Assembly: GCF_963678635.1 (NCBI RefSeq) | Contig: NC_087068.1 | Span: 54,592,467 to 54,656,466 of the forward strand | Source: Symsagittifera roscoffensis | Taxonomy: Eukaryota; Xenacoelomorpha; Acoela; Convolutidae | DNA length: 64,000 nt | Direction of reading: 5' to 3' | Shown: piece by piece, positions 58,230 through 64,000 of the stretch | How the letters are laid out: each line of letters opens with the position of its first letter | Numbering within the stretch: position 1 is the stretch's first letter | Notes under the pieces: generated by a model | What the model was told of the DNA's origin: nothing | Databases searched by the model: none | Seen by the model: only the letters and a program-made list of their open reading frames with translations | Made by a program: the position numbers and the translations under genes

Positions 58230-58482
58230 TTTTTTTGAGTTTTCAGGTTCCTATAAAAATATTGTAACTTTTTTGGGACTTTTCTTTGTTACTATCTCTG
58301 TACTATCTATATTATTTTTCTTCAGACCTAAAGCTCCAGAAAAAATAGAGAAGGAATGCTGTTTAGTTGAAAACCCGAGACACTTCTTCAACCTAGACTG
58401 TAAAACATTATTCAATAAACTTTGCCCACTATATAAGGCTTGTGTATGGGACTTTGTTGATTCAATTCCTAAATGTGTGTAA
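58222..58482 (+). CDS. small membrane protein downstream of the major capsid gene
   Basis: 86 residues from the ATG at 58222, overlapping the capsid stop by eight bases. A short N-terminus is followed by one hydrophobic helix (IVTFLGLFFVTISVLSILFFF), then a positively charged loop and a Cys-rich C-terminal domain (six Cys: ECC, DC, LC, AC, KC). The layout suggests a membrane anchor with a disulfide- or metal-stabilised domain. No family is recognised. Confidence 0.5.
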   Translation: MFNFFEFSGSYKNIVTFLGLFFVTISVLSILFFFRPKAPEKIEKECCLVENPRHFFNLDCKTLFNKLCPLYKACVWDFVDSIPKCV

Positions 58483-58569
58483 GTCATTATTCTTCCTTTT
58501 TTTAACCTAAAGTACACTATCAAACTATCAATTTCATTTTTAGCTGTAAATCAGCCTACAATTGAAAAG

Positions 58570-58968
58570 ATGGATAACATTTCACTTTTGCAAATTATTG
58601 AAAGAATTCCAGAGCTCAGGTTCAAGTACATGGGATCATACCCTTCTGATACAGTACCTCAACTAACATATTACTCTTTTGCATCTATTAACTCAGCCCC
58701 AAGCAATGATAGAGGAGAACACTGGATTATGATTGCTCGAATGAATAAAAGCTACTACTTTGCTGATTCTTTGGGAAGAAAGAGATCAACTTACCCTTTT
58801 TTGGCAAAAAAGTTTCGACGAATGGTTCCTCGAAAGCTACAAAAAACTGATAATTTGTGTGGTTTTTACGCAATTTATTCAGCATTTCTCCTTTTTAAAT
58901 TCTTCCAGAAGAACTTGAATAATGTTCATGATGTGTATGTTTTGAATTTTATCAGTAATTTTATGTAA
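58570..58968 (+). CDS. pro: Polinton cysteine protease (adenovirus protease/Ulp1-like)
   Basis: 132 residues from the ATG at 58570. The catalytic set is in the expected order: His51 in GEHWIMI, Asp66 in YYFADSLG, Gln91 in KLQKTD and Cys97 in NLCGFYAIY. Length is slightly short compared with adenoviral proteases (about 200) but usual for Polintons. It would cleave capsid and core precursors during particle maturation. It is the last gene before the right subterminal region and looks intact. Confidence 0.9.
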   Translation: MDNISLLQIIERIPELRFKYMGSYPSDTVPQLTYYSFASINSAPSNDRGEHWIMIARMNKSYYFADSLGRKRSTYPFLAKKFRRMVPRKLQKTDNLCGFYAIYSAFLLFKFFQKNLNNVHDVYVLNFISNFM

Positions 58969-60047
58969 AAGTGAATTTTTTATTTGTAAGTGTAAATTTT
59001 TGCAGTAATTTTACTATACGATGTAGTGAATTGTTTGATTATTTATGTAATTTAACTTTTTAAATTCCTTAAATTTTTTTACGAAAAGCATCTTAGCAAC
59101 TAACCCTTTGATGAAATACGGAGAATGATGATGGAATATGGATGTTGTAGTCCCCCAATTGAAAGAATTAACGATAGAGTAGATAAATTTACGAAAATTG
59201 TAACCAACTTCTAGTAAATTGTATAATTTTCTTAGAAGTTTACTCTGAGAAAGATGGAAAAATTATTACACAAAAATATCAGAACCAAAAAAAAATATGA
59301 TACTATGTTTTTCTCAGTGTAAACTTTTACCGTGGCAGAGCAATTAATAAATTTGGATGATAATTTTTTGGAAAATTTTGAAATTTCAAATAATTTTTTA
59401 AAGATTAAAGACAAAGTGATAAAAGACAACTGAAATGAATTGTAGCAAGAAATATGACAGAATAAATAAACCAGTTGAGGTAAAAATAAGTTAGATAATT
59501 ATGTGAAAAAAGATAAAATAAGTCATAAAATTAAAAAGTGTAATGAACCTGTCATCCGTTCTCCAGATAACCTGCGGAAAAAAGATTAAGTAGGATATAA
59601 AAGTAATCAACCGTGAGGAGCTGTCAAGATTCCCCTGATATCCCGTGGAGCGGAATAACTAACCTGTCAAAGATAATCCCCTCTTGAAAATTTTCCCCAG
59701 ATAACATGAGGGAAAATAAATAAAATGAAATAAGAATTTAAGATTCTTTCGAGAAAAAAAATATTCCGTGATATATTAGTTTATGATCCCATACTCTAAA
59801 CGAAACTCAATTTTCGTCGAAACTTACCACCTGAAACTTACCATCCAAAAAAAAATTTTCAAGTTTTAATAAAAAATTGTTTTTTCAAGATAAAAATGTA
59901 TTTGCAAGTAAAACTTTAAAAATTTTCAAAAAATTTTCTGAAACTTACCATACCAAATTTTTGTAACACATGATAGTCCTTACATATCACAAATCGTAGA
60001 AGTTAGCTAAGAAACGCAAGTATCGGCAAAATCGAGCTCAAAAAAAT
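58969..60047. other. non-coding right subterminal region of the Polinton
   Basis: No gene. The stretch is AT-rich and carries several copies of GAAACTTACCA(T/C) at about 59819, 59833 and 59940 (another lies in the terminal repeat at 60070). It also has a small AAC-CTGTCA-type repeat near 59545-59705 (AGATAAC(C/A)TG, TCAAGATTCCCC or TCAAAGATAATCCCC). Such iterated subterminal motifs may bind replication or integration proteins. Confidence 0.45.
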
Positions 60048-60247
60048 CGGGCGCCAAAAATTTTTCTGAAACTTACCATCTGAAACCTCGTATCTTAAAA
60101 CATTGGGAAACATATTCCCTATCTTAATACATTGTAGACTCTATACCCAACCTTAATACAAAGCCTGCGGACCGGATGCTCTATTCCCTATGTTAATACA
60201 TGGGGGTCCGCAGGCACCCCCCTTGAACTGCCCCAACATATACTACT
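60048..60247 (-). repeat. right terminal inverted repeat of the Polinton
   Basis: Ends CTGCCCCAACATATACTACT at 60247. It has the same order of landmarks as the left repeat (GGGCGCCAAAAATTTTTCTG, GCCTGCGGACCGG, GGGGGTCCGCAGGC). Scattered substitutions relative to the left end (for example ACCGGATGC versus ACCGGGTGC) show some age since insertion. Confidence 0.95.
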
Positions 60248-62420
60248 TATCTACAATACATGCGCAATACAGACACAAGTAAATAAACAAGCAAGCGTAG
60301 CACGCATACTTTTCGTAGGATTTTTTGGAATATTTTGAACATCAATCAATAAAAATTCATCATGATCCTCAAATAAAAGAATACAATACCAAATTATCAA
60401 CAACACCAAACACAAATGACGAATCACGAAACGATACAATTACAACGCCCACAGCACCACAATTACAAACCTCAACCATAACCACCCCTTATCCCTAGTA
60501 CCACGAAATTTTAGAAATATTGCCCTATCAGACCTCATAACTTCAAGATCAAATAATCCACAAAGCCCAATCCAACATATAATAACCCAACAACCCAATA
60601 TTGACGACACATACGAACAAATTTTAGAACAACCACGTGCCACTAAATTTCGTTCTCAGAACAACCTTCTTTTTAGCTCACGATGAGCCGCCAAATTGGA
60701 TCCCTCCATCGATCAATTTCCCACCCAGCCAACCTTCAGAACAAGCTCCCCGTCATCCCACTTTTTGCTTCCCCCACCTCAATCACCTCATGCTAACATT
60801 TCGCCCAGCATGGAATCAGATACTAATTCCAACACAACAGTATATAACACCATATCCCAATTCAACAACTCCGATATTGAAATACCCGACAATTTCGCAA
60901 ACTCTTAACCGAGTCCATCTACATTTTCCCAACTTCCCTTTCAATCTCCTAATCCCAAGTCAAAATTGCACCTTTTTCCCCTCCTTCTCCCATTTCACAT
61001 GCCACGCCTGCATATTCCCCTCCAACCAGCGAATCATCCGATAACAACGGCCACGATAACACACAAATATCACATGAACTTGATAACTTCATAATACTAC
61101 AACAGCAATTGCAACACCCTCAGACACTAACTATTCACAACTTTCACGATCTCTAACATCACCCAACCCATCAACTCCAACCCCTCTTCCACTTATACAC
61201 CACCCCAAAACTCCAATTCCCCATCAACCCCATCCTCTAGTACCAACCGCGCTTACCGAACCTTTAAAAGAAAAAATTACCAAATACCCCATTCCCAACT
61301 AATCCAGGAACATCCACCACATAAATAAATCATCCACTTAACACTAATACGAAAGAATTCCTACAAATATGCCTACCCTTTTCCCCACAAAATTTATACT
61401 TCCATTCCGACCACAACAATGAAAAACCCAATTATGTAAACGAGCATGTCTTATATCCCACACTCTCATGGACATCTCATTACCACTTTACTAATCCATT
61501 AAAATTACCACTACATGACATCTCTCATAATATTGAAGTAAGCTACACCCTACTCTACCTCCTAACAACAGCACTAACCTCAAACCAGTTCACGCAAATG
61601 GGATGCAGAGAATCACTCACAAAATTCACTGCATCAAAAGCTAATAATTACCCCCATCGATTATTACGACCATAATATCATCCGACCAAATGAAGATATT
61701 TGTCTAAGTAACTACCCAGATACTAATACTCATTTAACCGAAAAATTTTTCATTAAAACCTCATACACCTTCACCCTCAACTTTTTAAATAAAAAATACG
61801 ACAAAGTCATCTCTGCAGCACTACGTAATACAACTGCTTACTTTAACAAATTCAACCATTTTTCACTAACCTTTCATTTCCTCACACCCAAAGAACGTGA
61901 TTTGCACTGTTCAAACGAAGTTGTGTTACGAACTAAGCTAACACATACGTACACTTATTAACAGTTTATTCAACATCATTACACCTACAATACACCATAG
62001 ATTTCAATACATCAACTCAGAATTTACATCACCGTTTTTTCTTAACTTCACCTATTGTATTTAAGACACTAACCTACAAGGCACCCTCCGAAGTTATGAC
62101 CCCATCACCCAGATGTATATCTTCTGCCCACTAAACAAACTCCTAAACGTAGACGAATCGCGACCTCTAATTGTCCATCATGAATTCCTTCAGCCCGTCG
62201 AAGTCCCCATCCTAGATTTCATATATAACACTCGCTACAATCACAAATTATATAACCTAATACAAAACTCACCGTATGAACAATCACCTCACACGTAAGA
62301 AAGTAACATCATTAAAGCACTTGAATTGCTTTGACCACTTTTGCAAACTAAACACATCATTCGTTTGTTAGCTAAACTTCTAACCTCATCTGATACCATC
62401 CACGACGATTTTCCTCATGG
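60248..62420 (+). pseudogene. strongly decayed gag/polyprotein-like sequence
   Basis: No long frame survives, but the plus strand is C- and A-rich as in the gag-leader array. Short pieces resemble that array in style: a Pro/Asn-rich section at 60637-61044, then KFFIKTSYTFTLNFL with LRNTTAYFNKFNHFSLTFHF around 61750-61880 (compare the RYLIQTVNVDIEF segment near 26960), and a frame 62113-62298 (LLNVDESRPLIVHHEF, PVEVPILDFIY). I infer a distant member of the same retroelement group in advanced decay. Confidence 0.35.
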
Positions 62421-64000
62421 CTTCCTCACCAACAATTAAGGTAATATGAATTCAAGACTTAACTAATAAATTCAAACAACACTAATCATTATTGTTCGAT
62501 ATTTTCTCTTTTACTTTATAGGCACAATCGTCAATCATCTACAAAACAAAAAACAAAATAAAAAACAGAAACTCTTTTTCAAAATCATTAACTTTTATTA
62601 ACCTATCCAATAATTGAAGCAATAAAATTATCCCGTACAAGGCAGTAAATTGATATATAAACTCTTTTCCCCAAAGCAGTAAAAATTCAAAAAATGAAAA
62701 TAACTTAATAATTTCAACCCCCAAATCAAGCAGTAAAATTTATAACTTTCAAAGTAGTAAATTAATCAAAATTGTTCATTAATTGAAAAAGCAGTACTAA
62801 CTTTTTCAAAGACGCTTCTTTATTTTCTCTCGCCCAAATATTCTATCCAAATTCGCATTGCTCGCCCACAAAGAATTGTTTAAAACAAAGATTTTGAGTT
62901 TCAACTTTCACTGATAACAACTTTAACAAAATTAACACGTTTTAAATTTTCCTTTAACCCTGTTGGAGAGAAATTATATAATAATCCAAACTAACCAACG
63001 CAAGCTTACTAAACACCATAAACCACAACCTAAGGGCATGACTAAGAAAAGAAAACCCACGGTACCCAAACTGCAATAACACCAGCTTAGAACCGGATAA
63101 ATTATTCTTTCAAAGACTACTCTTAAGTCTGAACACAAAAGAACAAAACACCGAAACGTCGATAGCCAAACCCAAACAAAAATATTTGATTTTTAAAGAA
63201 AAGACAAATTTAAGACAACAAAAGAAAACACTACTAATTAAAAACGGCATGAAAAGTTGAACTAATACAGGACCCTCCAAAAAGAGAGCACGAAATTATA
63301 CCCTCACTTCTGGCCTAACCCATCAGAAGAGGACGTCCTGAGCATGCTCTATAGCCGGCCTCACCCACCGTGCTACATCCACTCTTTGTGACACCCACGA
63401 CACTATTTTTGACGAGAGTTACTCAAGTGTGAGTAGCTCTTAAAAATAACCGAACTAAATTATAACGCTTTTGCGATAAAAACTAATACAAAGATCAAAA
63501 CTAAAAAACAATATTAACAAAGATTTGTATATGTAAATGACATAATGCAGTATATAGATTAAAAACAGCCCAAAGACCAGCAGCAAGGAACTTAACAAAC
63601 CAATCACACTCCAACTACGGAATGGCAAAACCCACCTGACATGCTGCCTACAGTCACTACACTCAATTGTTCTAGAGTACGACTTGGCATCGCAGAAAAG
63701 GAAATCCATTGCAACAGAACAATGGCCATCTTAATGTTCAAGTTGAAGTACAGATCCAAGTCACCAGGCATTGCACTCAAGCTCAAATTTCACGCCAATT
63801 CCAAACGAGACCGAAACACTGTTCTCTACCAAACAAGAACAAACGATCATAACAAACCATTTGGGAATCAGATTGACTTCCAGACACAGCAGCAATAGTT
63901 GGTGGTCACAGTCATTGTCGAATGACAGACTGATATCGACGATTCCATCTTCCTGGAGCAGACGGATAAGACATCCTTCTGCAAGAACGAAACAGAAATG
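62421..64000. other. unassigned AT-rich sequence to window end
   Basis: A-rich sequence with AGCAGTAAAAT-type short repeats at 62640-62800. A GC-richer patch lies at 63300-63440. A 85-codon plus frame at 63641-63898 (CxxxR.GIAEKEIHCNR) has no recognised family and no splice context. Nothing is called. Confidence 0.4.

Larger units (their letters stand above)
43531..60247. mobile_element. Polinton/Maverick DNA transposon, nearly complete (16.7 kb)
   Basis: Bounded by 200-bp inverted repeats starting AGTAGT and ending ACTACT, the usual Polinton termini. Flanking hexamers are AATCTA on the left (43525-43530) and TATCTA on the right (60248-60253), a 6-bp target duplication with one mismatch. Gene content is the hallmark set: protein-primed polymerase, integrase, packaging ATPase, adenovirus-type protease, major and minor capsid proteins, plus accessory frames. 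Polymerase is transcribed leftward; nearly all the rest rightward. Damage is limited to polymerase (two frameshifts), minor capsid (two stops), and a few accessory genes. It is therefore a young or recently inactivated copy. Confidence 0.95.

Overview
The window looks like part of an AT-rich invertebrate animal nuclear genome. Genes are split by introns with GT/AG borders and transposon debris fills most of the space. Nothing prokaryotic was seen (no operons of host genes, no CRISPR). The exact phylum cannot be read from the sequence. The most likely host gene (6814-12464, +) can be spliced in frame through four exons. It would give a 420-residue type II membrane protein with a cytoplasmic tail, one membrane helix, a coiled-coil stalk and a C-terminal extracellular globular domain. 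Its stalk exon carries a 126-bp tandem duplication that includes the splice donor.

Layout. 1-6.8 kb: AT-rich sequence with small tandem repeats and one candidate transmembrane exon. 6.8-12.5 kb: the host gene. 12.5-22 kb: mostly non-coding, with three decayed Polinton (Maverick) fragments (minor capsid at 15.2-16.1 kb, integrase at 18.6-18.7 kb on the minus strand, DNA polymerase at 21.4-21.7 kb) and a 653-bp tandem repeat. 22.2-30.3 kb: a roughly 2.1-kb tandem array of gag-leader units running into a broken gag-pol of a Ty3/gypsy-like retroelement, cut off inside the reverse-transcriptase region. 30.3-35.4 kb: a GC-richer block, read as the leader and gag of a second retroelement, cut at 35,406. 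35.4-41.2 and 41.4-46.3 kb: two arms of a large inverted repeat on either side of a 200-N scaffold gap. 43,531-60,247: a nearly complete 16.7-kb Polinton with 200-bp terminal inverted repeats. 60.2-64 kb: decayed gag-like sequence and nothing clear beyond it.

The Polinton holds the virus-like core set: protein-primed family B DNA polymerase (leftward), and rightward a DEDD-type exonuclease-like protein, a small membrane protein, the packaging ATPase, the retroviral-type integrase, minor capsid protein, a basic core-like protein, the double-jelly-roll major capsid protein, a small membrane protein and an adenovirus-type cysteine protease. Polymerase and integrase would copy and insert the element; ATPase, capsid proteins and protease would build a particle. 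The polymerase has two frameshifts and the minor capsid gene two in-frame stops, so this copy is probably no longer autonomous unless the frameshifts are sequencing errors. The major capsid, integrase and protease frames are open.

The main caution is structural. The inverted repeat contains the left Polinton end plus its flank on both sides of an exact 200-N gap. It may be two haplotype contigs joined head to head rather than a real chromosomal palindrome.
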